Source: Cyanobacteria bacterium SBLK
Lineage (GTDB): Bacteria > Cyanobacteriota > Cyanobacteriia > Cyanobacteriales > Spirulinaceae
Direction of reading: 5' to 3'
Assembly (NCBI GenBank): GCA_017746715.1
Contig: JAGHZQ010000048.1
Coordinates: 1-64,000 of the forward strand
Length of the DNA stretch: 64,000 nucleotides
Under the pieces are notes generated by a model that saw nothing but the letters and a program-made list of their open reading frames with translations, was not told the DNA's origin and made no database searches. Numbering within the stretch: position 1 is the stretch's first letter; each line of letters starts with the position of its first letter. Shown here piece by piece: positions 26,350-36,533 of the stretch. Both the position numbers and the translations under genes were made by a program.

Positions 26350-28320
26350 ATGCTCGTTTTCTTTTTACAATTTTTTGCCTTTTTCTTTTCTCTTCTCGTT
26401 ATCAATCATGGGGTTAACCAACTCATTCTCAAGCATTTTGGACTTGAATCCCGATTTCTTCCGGTTTTTGCATGGGGATGGTGCTTTTATTTTTTCATCT
26501 ATATATTAGGTCGTCGTTTAGGTACACCCGTTGAACCCATCCGGATGATGTTTGCAACGATCGCGTTTAGCGTAGCGATGACGGGGGGAGTTTGGTGGAT
26601 ATTACAACCGCAGCGATCGTTTTGGCAAGAGCGCAAGCAAGATTTGCCTCTCGATCGGGTAACGATCGTCTTTCTTCTCTGTTTCCTTGTTGCAATGATT
26701 TATATCGGTCCTTATTTAGAACATCCATCAGATTCGGTCGATTATTTCTATCGCATTCAAACATGGGAAAAAGCCCGATTTATGCACTACCGAACAGATA
26801 GTCGTTACGTCACTTTTGCCACATTTTACGAACATTGGCTGCTGCAACCATCAGCTTTAAGCTATGGAAAACGATTGGGTTTATCTTTCGTCTCGGCAAT
26901 AACTCAAGGAATACTTCTGTGGGAAATGATTCGCGTTGCCAGACTGATTGTGAATAACGTTCCTGTTAGCTTGTTTGCGGGTTTGATGTCTTTAGGGTAT
27001 TTTGGCTACGACGCTATTAGTTTCTATCGCTATGGTGTCTTTTCCGGTCCGATGATGGCTTATATTATTTATCTGGAAACTTTAGTTTTAATTATTGCAC
27101 TCTTTTTAAAAGAACAGTGGCGTTATTTATTATTTCTGCCTCCTCTCCTGTGGTTGACTTGGGATAATCACGAACAATCGACTTTATTTCAGGCGATCGC
27201 CATTGCCGCGATCTCGACGACTCTAGTTCTCTTTCGCTATCGCAGTTTAAAGCCGCAATTTAGACGCGTTTTAATAGGCGCGATCGCTTTGTGTTTATTG
27301 GGAACAATTTTCCTGTGTTGTTGGCGCGAACCTCTCACAAAAAATCTGGATTTGGAATATCAAGATTTATATATTTTCAATATTGAAACGCTTTTCGGTT
27401 GGAAAATGTATGTTATTCGCTATACTCCTCTCAGCCATGCGATCGGTCTTGTGGGATGGTTAACGGCGATCGCCAGCATTGTATTTTTACTATTTGGGAA
27501 ACCTGCGAGAAAGTTGGATATGATGGCAGGATTAACGCTGTTTCCCTTTCTGATTTTTTGCAATCCTCTCATCCTTGAAGCCTTACGGCGAGTGATGGCA
27601 GTCGAACAGTTTCATCGCTTGCTCTATGGGTGTTTATTTTGGATGTTTCCCGTTCTATTGTTGCATCATTTTTCAGGGAAATTAGAGCGGTTTTTCTCTC
27701 GCATTTCTTTATTAACGAAAGTATTCTCTCGATATATTCACTATATTCTAATTTCTTTATTGATTTTCGCTTCCCTTCTACCTCGCGATCCGATTTATGG
27801 AAAAATGATTCACAGTTGGTTGAAAATCCCGCAGATTTTAGATGGTTCCGATCTACAACCCGTCATTCAATATCTGCGAGACAATGCTGAGAAGCAATGC
27901 AACGATCCCTATCCCAATGAAAATTATTATCCCATTCGCCGCTATATCTTGAGCGATCCTTATGTTAATACTTATTTGTCGGGAACGGGCTATTTTTATA
28001 CCAATACCCATCGCTGGGATAATGAATTCAGTCAGTATGCCGTTCCGTTGGGAATTTCTACACAATTAGATACTAATATTGATTATCCGCAATTTATGCA
28101 ATTATTACAAGAGAAAAAAGTTTGTTATATTGTTATCTATCTCCCAAAAAAGCAAGTGACGAGTTGGTTGGGAAAAGTAAGCGGTCATTGGTACGATACT
28201 TATGCTCATACTCAGCGTCATTATTCGCCGACTTTTTTAAAATGGGTTAGAGAATCACCCCAAGATTTTCAGTTGGTTTTTGAGGAGGAAGGAATACAGA
28301 TTTTTCAGGTTAATTATTAA
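26350..28320 (+). CDS. Polytopic membrane protein, possibly GT-C glycosyltransferase-like
   Basis: 656 residues with about 12 hydrophobic helices over the first 480, then a soluble C-terminal domain of about 150 residues. A large N-terminal bundle with a C-terminal periplasmic domain, and acidic/aromatic segments such as EHPSDSVDYFYR in an early loop, resemble GT-C enzymes acting on lipid-linked sugars. No definitive family motif was recognised. The gene stands alone with a 260-base AT-rich leader. There is no polysaccharide cluster nearby to fix a substrate. Confidence 0.8.
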   Translation: MLVFFLQFFAFFFSLLVINHGVNQLILKHFGLESRFLPVFAWGWCFYFFIYILGRRLGTPVEPIRMMFATIAFSVAMTGGVWWILQPQRSFWQERKQDLPLDRVTIVFLLCFLVAMIYIGPYLEHPSDSVDYFYRIQTWEKARFMHYRTDSRYVTFATFYEHWLLQPSALSYGKRLGLSFVSAITQGILLWEMIRVARLIVNNVPVSLFAGLMSLGYFGYDAISFYRYGVFSGPMMAYIIYLETLVLIIALFLKEQWRYLLFLPPLLWLTWDNHEQSTLFQAIAIAAISTTLVLFRYRSLKPQFRRVLIGAIALCLLGTIFLCCWREPLTKNLDLEYQDLYIFNIETLFGWKMYVIRYTPLSHAIGLVGWLTAIASIVFLLFGKPARKLDMMAGLTLFPFLIFCNPLILEALRRVMAVEQFHRLLYGCLFWMFPVLLLHHFSGKLERFFSRISLLTKVFSRYIHYILISLLIFASLLPRDPIYGKMIHSWLKIPQILDGSDLQPVIQYLRDNAEKQCNDPYPNENYYPIRRYILSDPYVNTYLSGTGYFYTNTHRWDNEFSQYAVPLGISTQLDTNIDYPQFMQLLQEKKVCYIVIYLPKKQVTSWLGKVSGHWYDTYAHTQRHYSPTFLKWVRESPQDFQLVFEEEGIQIFQVNY

Positions 28321-28351
28321 GCGATCGCATCTCCATCTCGAAGCAACTATT

Positions 28352-28531
28352 ATGATAAAATCAAGAATACGATTGGAGGAGAACAACTATGCAAGCCTTA
28401 AAAGACTCAAGGAGTTGTCTAAGAAGTATTACAACATTCGTTCCGGTACGCAATCTATTCTTGCAGAATTACAAAATGGGAATTTTCTCGGCGATCGCTT
28501 ATCGGGATTTGGTGAAATATTGTTTTACTAG
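28352..28531 (+). pseudogene. Truncated RelE/ParE-type toxin remnant
   Basis: This frame reads LKRLKELSKKYYNIRSGTQS followed by ILAELQNGNFLGDRLSGFGE and then stops at LFY. It matches the first half of cyanobacterial RelE/ParE toxins (LAKKYR.I, ELQ.GNF.GD..SG.G). The usual second half (YKVRVKNSD and GYRLIY) is missing, and no antitoxin precedes it. Only about 60 codons remain, so it is almost certainly inactive. Confidence 0.6.
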
Positions 28532-28597
28532 CTTGAAAATTCTTCCAAGCGTTTCAAGCGAAGCATTGTTTTGCTATTTTAAAAATATTCAAGTAAT

Positions 28598-29152
28598 TCA
28601 ATCCGATGAATCCGACACATCATCAAATACATCCAAGGAAAAATCTATTAATAACTCATATAAAAGTAAGCCATCTTCAGATAACTTATACTGTACATTA
28701 TAAAAAGAACTGATTTGGCTTTTGTAGTTTTCATTTAGTTCTATGATTCCCTCAGAATGCAACAATTTTAAAGATGCTCTATTTTTTAAATAATTAGATT
28801 CTTGTCTGTTAAAATTTTGAATATTTTTTCCTGTTTCGATCACTACTTTTAATTCATCGGAGCTAATTTTTTTGAGTTTTTCTTTTAATTTATCTGTTAT
28901 TTTTAGAGCAATTTTACTTTCTATCTTCAACGAAATATCTTTAAAAGTAATACTCGAAGAACGAGAAAGTACATTTTTTGATTCAGTCAGTATGTCAAAG
29001 ATAGGATTATAAAAAAGCAACATAAAAATCAAGACAATTTGCTTCCACTCTAAGCGAAATAAGGAATCACAAAAAAACTTGCTTAATGTGACAATCTTGT
29101 TGAAGAGAATTTTTCCTATTTTAAACTTGTCCATCTTTTTATCAATCCCCAA
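28598..29152 (-). CDS. Hypothetical membrane-anchored protein
   Basis: 184 residues, AT-rich. One hydrophobic segment (WKQIVLIFMLLFYNPIFDIL, about residues 36-55) is followed by a Lys/Glu-rich helical region and a C-terminal part (LKLLHSEGIIELN, YKLSEDGLLLYELLIDF) that looks like a small winged-helix-like fold. An ATG six codons later is an alternative start. It lies 10 bases downstream of the Cys-tailed small gene on the same strand, so the two probably form one operon. No family was recognised. Confidence 0.62.
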   Translation of the reverse strand: MGIDKKMDKFKIGKILFNKIVTLSKFFCDSLFRLEWKQIVLIFMLLFYNPIFDILTESKNVLSRSSSITFKDISLKIESKIALKITDKLKEKLKKISSDELKVVIETGKNIQNFNRQESNYLKNRASLKLLHSEGIIELNENYKSQISSFYNVQYKLSEDGLLLYELLIDFSLDVFDDVSDSSD

Positions 29153-29162
29153 TAGCTGTTAT

Positions 29163-29486
29163 TCAAGCACATGGCTTAGAATAGCATTGGCCACCACAAC
29201 AATAACGTGTCTGAGTAAAGTTGGTGATATCCTCCGATTCAACAACTTCAGATCGAGCAAGAGTCGTGGCAGTTTCAAAAGGTAAACGATTTTGTTCTAC
29301 AGAAGTTAACTTTAAAACAAAATTGTGGTTTTCACCATCTAAAACTTCTAACTCTGCGTCAGAATAAGACTCTCCATTTTCTTTTTGCATTGTTTCTATT
29401 TCAGATCTTGCCATTTGTAAACATTGCAAAATATAATCATCAGATTGTTGAGATTTAAATACCACTGTAAACTTTACATTACCCAT
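29163..29486 (-). CDS. Small protein with a Cys-rich C-terminal tail
   Basis: About 107 residues from the ATG at 29486, which has AAGGAAA upstream. The frame is open to 29555, but the added residues lack a better site. The body (GNVKFTVVFKSQQSDDYILQ to LKLTSVEQNRLPFETATTLA) is acidic and helical/beta. The last 12 residues, CCGGQCYSKPCA, hold four cysteines and follow a short acidic leader-like stretch (RSEVVESEDI). This could be a metal-binding tail or a ribosomally made peptide precursor core. No modification enzyme is next to it; the neighbour is a one-TM protein. No family was recognised. Confidence 0.62.
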   Translation of the reverse strand: MGNVKFTVVFKSQQSDDYILQCLQMARSEIETMQKENGESYSDAELEVLDGENHNFVLKLTSVEQNRLPFETATTLARSEVVESEDITNFTQTRYCCGGQCYSKPCA

Positions 29487-29729
29487 GATGTTGTAATTTC
29501 CTTGTAACTTTATTGCAGAACTTAATGGTAAGTCAGAGATATCCTCAAAAGACAATGGTTTTTTGATTTCTTAATGATTTTTTAACAATTTTTTGTATTT
29601 TGTTTTGCGTTTTATTCTCGTAATATCTCGATCGCACCAAAATCCTTTCTATTCATTCCCTCGGAACAGTTGCCCGTTACCGAGAGCGATTATCATGGTA
29701 AATCCGAGACGGAATAAAGGAGAACCCCT

Positions 29730-32318
29730 ATGCTACAAGAGTATCGCCAACACGCCGCAGAACGTGCCCAACTCGGCATTCCTCCCCTACCTTTGAATGC
29801 CGCGCAAACCTCCGCACTCTGCGAAATGCTGAAAAATCCCCCCGAAGCGGAAAAAGAAGAACTCTTAATGTTGTTGCGCGATCGCATTCCCCCCGGTGTC
29901 GATGAAGCGGCTTATGTCAAAGCGGGTTTTCTTACGGGTATCGCCAAAGGAGAGATCGAATGTCCCCTCATCTCCAAACAAGGAGCGATCGACTTATTGG
30001 GGACGATGGTAGGGGGATATAACGTACAATCTTTGGTAGAACTCCTCAAATCTCGTGACGAAGCCCTAGCCTCAGAAGCCGCTACAGCCCTCAGCAAGAC
30101 CCTTTTGGTCTTCGATGCCTTTAACGACGTTTTGCATCTGTCAGAGACTAATCCTTACGCCAAACAGGTCATCAATGCGTGGGCGAATGGGGCATGGTTC
30201 ATCAACAAGCCCAAAGTTCCCGAAAGCATTACCGTCACAGTCTTTAAAGTCCCCGGCGAAACCAACACCGACGACCTTTCCCCCGCTCCTCACGCCACCA
30301 CTCGCCCGGATATTCCCCTCCATGCCCTCGCCATGTTAGAGTCGCGGATGCCGGAAGGATTGCAAACCATTGCAGACTTAAAAGAAAAAGGTTATCCCGT
30401 TGCCTATGTCGGCGATGTTGTGGGAACCGGTTCCTCCCGTAAATCTGCAATGAATTCTCTGCTGTGGTGTATCGGCGATGATATTCCTTTTATTCCCAAT
30501 AAAAGGGCAGGGGGTTATATTTTAGGCGGAAAAATCGCGCCGATTTTCTTCAATACGGGGGAAGATTCCGGGGCATTCCCCCTCGAATGCGATGTTACTG
30601 CCATGAATACGGGAGATGTCATTACCATTCATCCTTACAAAGGCGAAGTGACCAACGAAGCAGGAGAGGTTATTTCTCAGTTTACCCTGCAACCGGAAAC
30701 CATTCTCGATGAAGTCCGGGCAGGGGGACGCATTCCTCTCCTCATCGGACGCAGTTTAACGGATAAAACCCGCGAAGCATTGGGTTTAGAGCCGACGACG
30801 CTTTTCGTTCGTCCCACTCCTCCCGTAGATACAGGCAAGGGCTTTACTTTAGCACAGAAAATGGTGGGGAAAGCCTGCGGATCGCCGGGGGTGCGTCCGG
30901 GGACTTCCTGCGAACCGATGATGACCACGGTAGGTTCTCAAGATACCACGGGACCGATGACGCGGGACGAGTTGAAAGAATTGGCCTGCCTTGGTTTCAG
31001 TGCCGATCTCACCCTGCAAACTTTCTGTCACACCGCCGCTTATCCCAAGCCTGTAGATGTGGAAACTCACAAAACGTTACCGGATTTCTTTGCCACGCGG
31101 GGAGGCGTATCTTTGCGTCCGGGAGATGGTATCATTCACTCCTGGTTGAATCGGATGCTCATGCCGGATACTGTCGGTACTGGGGGCGATTCTCACACCC
31201 GCTTCCCCTTGGGGATTTCTTTTCCTGCCGGTTCTGGTTTGGTGGCATTTGCGGCAGCTTTGGGGGTGATGCCGTTGGATATGCCGGAATCGGTTCTGGT
31301 TAAGTTTAGCGGAGAATTGCAGCCTGGGGTAACTTTGCGAGATATTGTCAATGCCATCCCTTGGGTTGCCATGCAGGAAGGAAAACTTACCGTTGGTAAA
31401 GAGAACAAAATTAATGCGTTCAACGGGCGCATTATGGAAATGGAAGGATTGCCCGACTTGAAAGTAGAACAGGCGTTTGAATTGACCGATGCAACGGCCG
31501 AGCGATCGTGTTCGGGGAGTACCATTAAACTCGGGGAGGAAACTGTAGCAGAATACTTGCGATCGAATGTGGTGCTGATGAAAAATATGATTGCACGGGG
31601 TTATACAGACTCTCGTACCCTATTGCGTCGCATCGCCAAGATGGAGCAATGGTTGGCAAATCCCAGTTTGATGTCTGCGGATGGGGATGCTGAATATGTG
31701 GATACTGTGGAGGTAAATTTAAACGAGATTAAAGAGCCGATTGTTGCTGCACCTAATGACCCGGATAATGTGAAGCTCATGAGCGAATGTACGGGGGATA
31801 CAGTGGATGAGGTGTTTATCGGGTCTTGTATGACCAATATCGGTCATTATCGCGCGGCTGCCAAGATTTTAGAGGGTGCGGGGACGGTAAAAGGTCGCCT
31901 CTGGATCTGTCCTCCTACTCGCATGGACGAACAACAGTTACGCGAGGAAGGGGTTTACGGTATCTTTGCGGCTGCGGGGGCAAGGACGGAAATGCCGGGA
32001 TGTTCTCTCTGTATGGGCAACCAAGCTCGCGTTGAGGACGAGGCGACGGTTTTCTCGACTTCAACCCGTAACTTTAATAATCGCATGGGTAAGGGCGCTC
32101 GCGTCTATCTTGGTTCGGCGGAATTGGCGGCGGTTTGTGCTTTACTGGGTAAAATTCCGACGGTTGAGGAGTATTTATCCATTGTGGCGGAAAAGGTGGA
32201 TCCCTTTAAGGCGGATTTATATCGCTATCTGAATTTCAATGAAATTGAGAATTTTGAAGATTTCGGACGCACGATTCCGGTGGAGCAAATGCCAAAGTTA
32301 GAGGAGGCTTTGGTTTAG
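29730..32318 (+). CDS. acnB: Aconitate hydratase B
   Basis: 862 residues, the normal AcnB length. Interconverts citrate and isocitrate in the TCA cycle and may act on 2-methylisocitrate. The N-terminal HEAT-like domain is followed by the swivel domain ([12 protein letters not shown]) and catalytic domains. 4Fe-4S ligands lie in [20 protein letters not shown] and in [31 protein letters not shown] is typical. The ATG is preceded by AAAGGAG. A stand-alone gene, followed directly by an xisH remnant. Confidence 0.98.
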   Translation: MLQEYRQHAAERAQLGIPPLPLNAAQTSALCEMLKNPPEAEKEELLMLLRDRIPPGVDEAAYVKAGFLTGIAKGEIECPLISKQGAIDLLGTMVGGYNVQSLVELLKSRDEALASEAATALSKTLLVFDAFNDVLHLSETNPYAKQVINAWANGAWFINKPKVPESITVTVFKVPGETNTDDLSPAPHATTRPDIPLHALAMLESRMPEGLQTIADLKEKGYPVAYVGDVVGTGSSRKSAMNSLLWCIGDDIPFIPNKRAGGYILGGKIAPIFFNTGEDSGAFPLECDVTAMNTGDVITIHPYKGEVTNEAGEVISQFTLQPETILDEVRAGGRIPLLIGRSLTDKTREALGLEPTTLFVRPTPPVDTGKGFTLAQKMVGKACGSPGVRPGTSCEPMMTTVGSQDTTGPMTRDELKELACLGFSADLTLQTFCHTAAYPKPVDVETHKTLPDFFATRGGVSLRPGDGIIHSWLNRMLMPDTVGTGGDSHTRFPLGISFPAGSGLVAFAAALGVMPLDMPESVLVKFSGELQPGVTLRDIVNAIPWVAMQEGKLTVGKENKINAFNGRIMEMEGLPDLKVEQAFELTDATAERSCSGSTIKLGEETVAEYLRSNVVLMKNMIARGYTDSRTLLRRIAKMEQWLANPSLMSADGDAEYVDTVEVNLNEIKEPIVAAPNDPDNVKLMSECTGDTVDEVFIGSCMTNIGHYRAAAKILEGAGTVKGRLWICPPTRMDEQQLREEGVYGIFAAAGARTEMPGCSLCMGNQARVEDEATVFSTSTRNFNNRMGKGARVYLGSAELAAVCALLGKIPTVEEYLSIVAEKVDPFKADLYRYLNFNEIENFEDFGRTIPVEQMPKLEEALV

Positions 32319-32376
32319 TATAATTTGAGGGTGAGTCTTTATTGACTCGCCCACTTAATTCTAAGGAAGGCAATAT

Positions 32377-32559
32377 CTAATTTATAGAACATTTCTTTCT
32401 CATACCCATCCCGATTATGAAGTTTATTTGGCGATCGGCACAAAAATTTATGAAAAGTTTTTCAAACAAGTTGCCATTGAATTAATTCCAAACAAGTTTC
32501 AAGTTTTACTATTGATTGTCGATCTTGACAAAGAGGAGATTAGTAAATGGACAAGTTAA
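32377..32559 (+). pseudogene. C-terminal remnant of xisH
   Basis: An open frame without a start encodes YRTFLSHTHPDYEVYLAIGT followed by KIYEKFFKQVAIELIPNKFQ and ends EEISKWTS. It corresponds to the last third of XisH (NYR.vL....P.R.LYLAI...Y..FF, ending IVQW). Its stop overlaps the xisI start, as in intact xisH-xisI pairs. About the first two thirds, including the nuclease-like core, are gone, probably deleted next to acnB. Confidence 0.75.
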
Positions 32560-32888
32560 TCCATTATCAAAACTTAGTTAAACAAATTTTAACTGAATAT
32601 GAGAGAATTTCATCTCAAGTTCCCGATCCCGATATCGATGAGGTGTTAATGTTTGATGACCAACGGAGTCAATATCTTTGGTTTAATATTGGATGGAAGG
32701 ATTGGAGAAGAGTTAATGCTATTTCTGTTTACATTCGGATTAAAAACGAGAAAATTTATATTGAGGAAGATTGGACAGAAGAGGGAATTGCCAATGAGCT
32801 ATTAAGGAAAGGTGTAACCAAAGAAGATATTGTTTTGGCTTTCCACGATCCGGAAACTCGTAAACTGACTGAGTTTGCTGTTGCTTAA
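32547..32888 (+). CDS. xisI: XisI family protein (fdxN-element excision controlling factor)
   Basis: A complete 113-residue XisI: LVKQILTEYERI, DEVLMFDDQRSQYLWFNIGW, RVNAISVYIRIKNEKIYIEEDWTEEGIANELL, and VTKEDIVLAFHDPETRKLTEFAVA. XisI normally partners with XisH. The pairs are multicopy in cyanobacteria and most are unlinked to heterocyst excision elements. Here the partner is reduced to a remnant whose stop overlaps this start. AGGAG precedes the ATG. The next gene, 38 bases on, is a DUF697 GTPase. Confidence 0.93.
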   Translation: MDKLIHYQNLVKQILTEYERISSQVPDPDIDEVLMFDDQRSQYLWFNIGWKDWRRVNAISVYIRIKNEKIYIEEDWTEEGIANELLRKGVTKEDIVLAFHDPETRKLTEFAVA

Positions 32889-32926
32889 GCGATCGCCAAT
32901 TTTTCAAATACTAGGAGATTAATCTT

Positions 32927-34123
32927 ATGGAAGAAGTTGCTTTAAATCGTACTGAGAGTGTATTAGTCTTGATTGCGAAAATTCTTGACAAAATTCCTTT
33001 TTCGAGCAATTTACAAGAAAGTGTTGAGAATATACGTTCTGGTATGCAAGCACTTCGTCCACCTCGTATCATGGTTATGGGTCGTTCGAGATCGGGTAAA
33101 TCTGCTTTAATTAATGCTATTTGTGGATTGAAGGTAGCTGAAGTAAGCGATGTAAAACCAGAAACAGGTAAAGCACAATGGAAAACTTATGAATACGATG
33201 GTGTTGATTTAGTTTATATTTTAGACACAAGAGGATTACAAGAAGCAGAAGCTCCACGTCAAGAAGATAGAGCTAAAACACCTTTTGACAGTATAAAAAA
33301 TGCTATAACAGAAAAATATCCTGATATTATTTTATTGGTTTGTAAAGCCACTGAAGTTCATGCAGCCATTCAAGAGGATTTGAGTATTTGTGAATCTATT
33401 GTCAAGAGTATCAAAAAAATTCATGCTCACAGGAAGTTTTCTATAATTGGGGTTTTAACCCAATGCGATCAAGTTGCTCCACCGAAAGCTGATTTATCTG
33501 GCAATAATGATAAAGATGAGAGAAAAAGAAGAAATATTGATGATTGTGTTCGGAGCTTTTACAAATATATTCAGCAAAAAGAAGAATTGCGTTACTCTCT
33601 TCAAGAAGCTATTCCTACTTGTGCTTATGCTGAATACGAAGAAGGAAATTCTGGTTTAATATTATCCGACGAAGACTATCGGTGGAATATTGATAAGTTA
33701 GTTGACATAATGATGAAATATACACCAAAAGAAAGACGAGGAAGTTTAGCAAGGATGGCACACATTAAAGCAACTCAACGCACTGTTGCTGAGACTATAA
33801 AAAGTGCTTGTGTAATTATTGCTGGTGCAGTTTCAACAAATCCCATTCCGGGTACTTCTATTGCTCCTGTCTTAGCTATTCAAACTTTCATGGTAATGTA
33901 TATTGGTTGGCTAAGTGGTCGTAGTTTTTCCCAAGAAACTGTCAAAGATTTTTTAGTAACCAGTGGAGTAGCTGTTGGTACAAATGCGACAACTATAGGA
34001 CTAGCAGATATTGCGATTAAGTTTTTACCCATAGCAGGTAGCATAACTTCTGCTGCTGCTGCGGCTGTTGCAACTCAAGGGTTAGGAGATGCCGCAATTG
34101 CTTATTTTTTAAAAGAAGAATAA
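32927..34123 (+). CDS. Dynamin/Era-like GTPase with C-terminal DUF697-type membrane region
   Basis: 398 residues. P-loop GRSRSGKS (52-59), switch I Thr in VKPETGKAQW, G3 DTRG, and TQCD in the position of NKxD. The C-terminal third is Ala/Gly/Thr-rich and hydrophobic (TIKSACVIIAGAVSTNPIPG, LAIQTFMVMYIGWLSGRSF), typical of DUF697 GTPases that associate with membranes. It stands beside the xisI gene and has the low GC of accessory genes. The function is unknown. Related GTPases take part in membrane remodelling or cell-autonomous defence, which is only a possibility here. Confidence 0.85.
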   Translation: MEEVALNRTESVLVLIAKILDKIPFSSNLQESVENIRSGMQALRPPRIMVMGRSRSGKSALINAICGLKVAEVSDVKPETGKAQWKTYEYDGVDLVYILDTRGLQEAEAPRQEDRAKTPFDSIKNAITEKYPDIILLVCKATEVHAAIQEDLSICESIVKSIKKIHAHRKFSIIGVLTQCDQVAPPKADLSGNNDKDERKRRNIDDCVRSFYKYIQQKEELRYSLQEAIPTCAYAEYEEGNSGLILSDEDYRWNIDKLVDIMMKYTPKERRGSLARMAHIKATQRTVAETIKSACVIIAGAVSTNPIPGTSIAPVLAIQTFMVMYIGWLSGRSFSQETVKDFLVTSGVAVGTNATTIGLADIAIKFLPIAGSITSAAAAAVATQGLGDAAIAYFLKEE

Positions 34124-34125
34124 TC

Positions 34126-34205
34126 GCGTAGGTTGCGGTTGAGGCACGAAACCCAACAGCATCAATGCTTGTGTTGGGTTACGCTGTCGCTAACCCAACC
34201 TACGA
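34126..34205. repeat. Long imperfect palindrome of the GTAGGTTGGGTT type
   Basis: gcgtaggttgcggttgaggc and its distant complement taacccaacctacga form the outer arms, with acccaaca and tgttgggt as an inner stem. It lies just after the DUF697 GTPase gene and before the DUF255 gene 3' end. Elements of this sequence are widespread in cyanobacterial intergenic regions. It could form a bidirectional hairpin between these convergent genes. Confidence 0.8.
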
Positions 34206-34260
34206 TATTAAAGTTGATTTTCCGGGTTTGATATGAATTCAAACCTCACTCTTTCATTGT

Positions 34261-36327
34261 TTAACTCGCTATTCCGTGACATTTCTCAATTTGCGTCAAT
34301 AATTGTTCCCAATTCTGGGGGGTTGGCAGACAAGCTAACCCTTTACAAACCAAGCCGATCGCATTTTCGGGAACTTGTTCTTCAACTTGATAAACGCTTT
34401 TAGGAAAATACCGCGACGTAAGTTCGCCAACGCGATCGCTTGTCGTCCGAATGAGGGTAGAATGTAAATACCAATCCAATCCTAGAAACAAGCTGGGACA
34501 GCCTTGGGGAGACTGTTCCATCACTGGAGCAAATGCCTGTAAAAGGGTCTCGGCACGTTTTAAATGACTCGTATTCTCCGTTAATAAACCCAAGCGCACT
34601 AAATTTGCTGCTGCTACCCCATTTGCTGCCGGGGTGGCATTATCGATATAGCTGCGTTCTCGGATTAACAAATCGTCGCTAGCATCCGTCGGTGCATTGT
34701 AATACCCTCCCATTTCGACACTCCAGAGAAACTCGTCAAACTCTACTTGGATTTCAATGGCTTTGCGTTGCCAAATTCCCCCGGTTTCCCCCATAACCGC
34801 ACTAGTGCGATCGCAATCTAAAAGTGCTTTAATAAACAAAGCGTAATCCTCCGATTGTGCCAAAACGCGCACCTGTCCCTCATAATTCAAGCGGTGAAAG
34901 CGTCCGTTAAGCCACTGATGTTCTACAATAAAATTGGCGGCATTCTTGGCTAATTCCCAAGCGATCGGGTTTTTAAAAACCTCAGCCACCCGTGCCAATC
35001 CCGAAATTGTTAGACTATTCCATGCTGCAATCATTTTCGGATCCGTGACAGCAGGGATGCGCCCTTGCCAATCTGTCGTTTTGGCTTCATGATTATCTCG
35101 TGCGGGAGGAAACGTCGCGATCGCTTCTATTGCCTCCCCATACCGTGCCAAAAATAGCCGAGAAAGCCCCTTTTCGCTCGTTTCCGATAATTGTCCCCCG
35201 CCTCGCCGTTGTAAGACGTTCTTGCCCTCAAAATTGCCCGCAGAACTGACGGTAAATTCTGTCTTCAAGGCTTCTAGTTCGTCGGGTGTCAGCAATTCTT
35301 GCAACTCTGCATATTTCCAAACATAAAATGCCCCTTCTTCCGGTTCGATATCTGCGGGGGTCTCGAAACTATCTGCATCTTGTGCCGCGTAAAAATATCC
35401 TTGCGGCGAAGTCATTTCTCGTTGCAACCATGCGATCGTTCCCTCCACCGCACGCAGATATGAGGGTTCTTCTATCCCTGCATTCCACAAAGAAGCCAAA
35501 TAATCCAAAATCTGTCCGTTATCGTAGAGCATCTTTTCAAAATGCGGCACCGTCCAAGTGGCATCCACGGTATAGCGGTGAAACCCTCCCGCAACGTGGT
35601 CGTAAATGCCGCCTAATGCGAGATCGTCTCCCCGTTGTTTGGCGACTTGTTGCGCGTCCTGTTGCTGGGAAAAACGGCTTCCCTGCACCACTAAATCCGC
35701 ATAGGGAATCATGGGAAAACTGGGAGATCCCGGATCGTTGCGATCGCTAATGCGAACGCTAATCTCGATCCCCGTTTGCAATAATTCTTCCGTGAGGCTG
35801 TTATCCGGTGCTTTGGGGAGTAGGGTCGATCGCTTTAACAGACCGAACATTTCCTTTTTAATCCCTTGTAACTTCTCCTTCTCTCCATTGTAAAAATTGT
35901 GAATTCCTTGGAGAATCTCAAGAAAAGCGGGACGACCAAAACCCGGTTCGACGGGAAAATAAGTTCCGCCATAAAAAGGAATGCGATCGCTCGGGGTCAA
36001 GAAAATATTTAACGGCCATCCCCCCTGTCCCGTCATTGCCTGTAACGCCTGCATATAAATACTATCGATATCCGGTCTTTCCTCGCGATCGACCTTAATC
36101 GGAACAAAATACTCGTTCATGTATTGTGCGATCGCTGCATTAGAAAACGCCTCTCCTTCCATCACCGTACACCAGTGACAGCTCGAATACCCAATAGAGA
36201 GAAAAATCGGTTTGTCTTCCGTCTTGGCTTTATCTAAGGCTTCTTCGTCCCACGGCCGCCAATCAATCGGATTTTCGGCGTGTTTGCGAAGATAGAGACT
36301 TTGAGAGCGAACGAGGCGATTAGTCAC
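34261..36327 (-). CDS. DUF255 thioredoxin-domain protein (YyaL/SPATA20-like)
   Basis: 688 residues: an N-terminal thioredoxin-like domain with the pair Cys50-Cys53 in [11 protein letters not shown], then a six-hairpin (alpha/alpha)6 domain of the AGE/cellobiose-epimerase type. [16 protein letters not shown] at the N-terminus and [22 protein letters not shown] are highly conserved in the family. The biochemical function is not established. Stand-alone and divergent from the radical-SAM pair. Confidence 0.95.
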   Translation of the reverse strand: MTNRLVRSQSLYLRKHAENPIDWRPWDEEALDKAKTEDKPIFLSIGYSSCHWCTVMEGEAFSNAAIAQYMNEYFVPIKVDREERPDIDSIYMQALQAMTGQGGWPLNIFLTPSDRIPFYGGTYFPVEPGFGRPAFLEILQGIHNFYNGEKEKLQGIKKEMFGLLKRSTLLPKAPDNSLTEELLQTGIEISVRISDRNDPGSPSFPMIPYADLVVQGSRFSQQQDAQQVAKQRGDDLALGGIYDHVAGGFHRYTVDATWTVPHFEKMLYDNGQILDYLASLWNAGIEEPSYLRAVEGTIAWLQREMTSPQGYFYAAQDADSFETPADIEPEEGAFYVWKYAELQELLTPDELEALKTEFTVSSAGNFEGKNVLQRRGGGQLSETSEKGLSRLFLARYGEAIEAIATFPPARDNHEAKTTDWQGRIPAVTDPKMIAAWNSLTISGLARVAEVFKNPIAWELAKNAANFIVEHQWLNGRFHRLNYEGQVRVLAQSEDYALFIKALLDCDRTSAVMGETGGIWQRKAIEIQVEFDEFLWSVEMGGYYNAPTDASDDLLIRERSYIDNATPAANGVAAANLVRLGLLTENTSHLKRAETLLQAFAPVMEQSPQGCPSLFLGLDWYLHSTLIRTTSDRVGELTSRYFPKSVYQVEEQVPENAIGLVCKGLACLPTPQNWEQLLTQIEKCHGIAS

Positions 36328-36348
36328 GGCACTGGTGATAATGAAAGG

Positions 36349-36367
36349 TTGCGTTTAGTGTATCGCG
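36349..36367. repeat. 19-bp repeat upstream of radical-SAM copy 1
   Basis: ttgcgtttagtgtatcgcg occurs here and at 37209-37227, about 170-190 bases upstream of each radical-SAM copy. It is followed in both places by a less exact gaggtatcac/taaggtatca segment. This indicates that the tandem duplication included the promoter region. Confidence 0.8.
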
Positions 36368-36533
36368 AGGGGATTGGGAACGGAAAACAATCTTAAGGTT
36401 TTTCTATCTGAGGTATCACCCGACACAAAGCCTATTACCATAGAAAGGGAAGCGATCGCTATAGATTTCTCATTTTATTGTCTTCAATTCATCATAAATC
36501 GTTACAATACCGAGTTAAATTTTTCAATGAGCC

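Noticed and set aside
28389..28703. ORF overlapping the relE-type remnant
   Set aside because: The RelE-like motif is in the other frame; this one runs into the antisense of the next gene.
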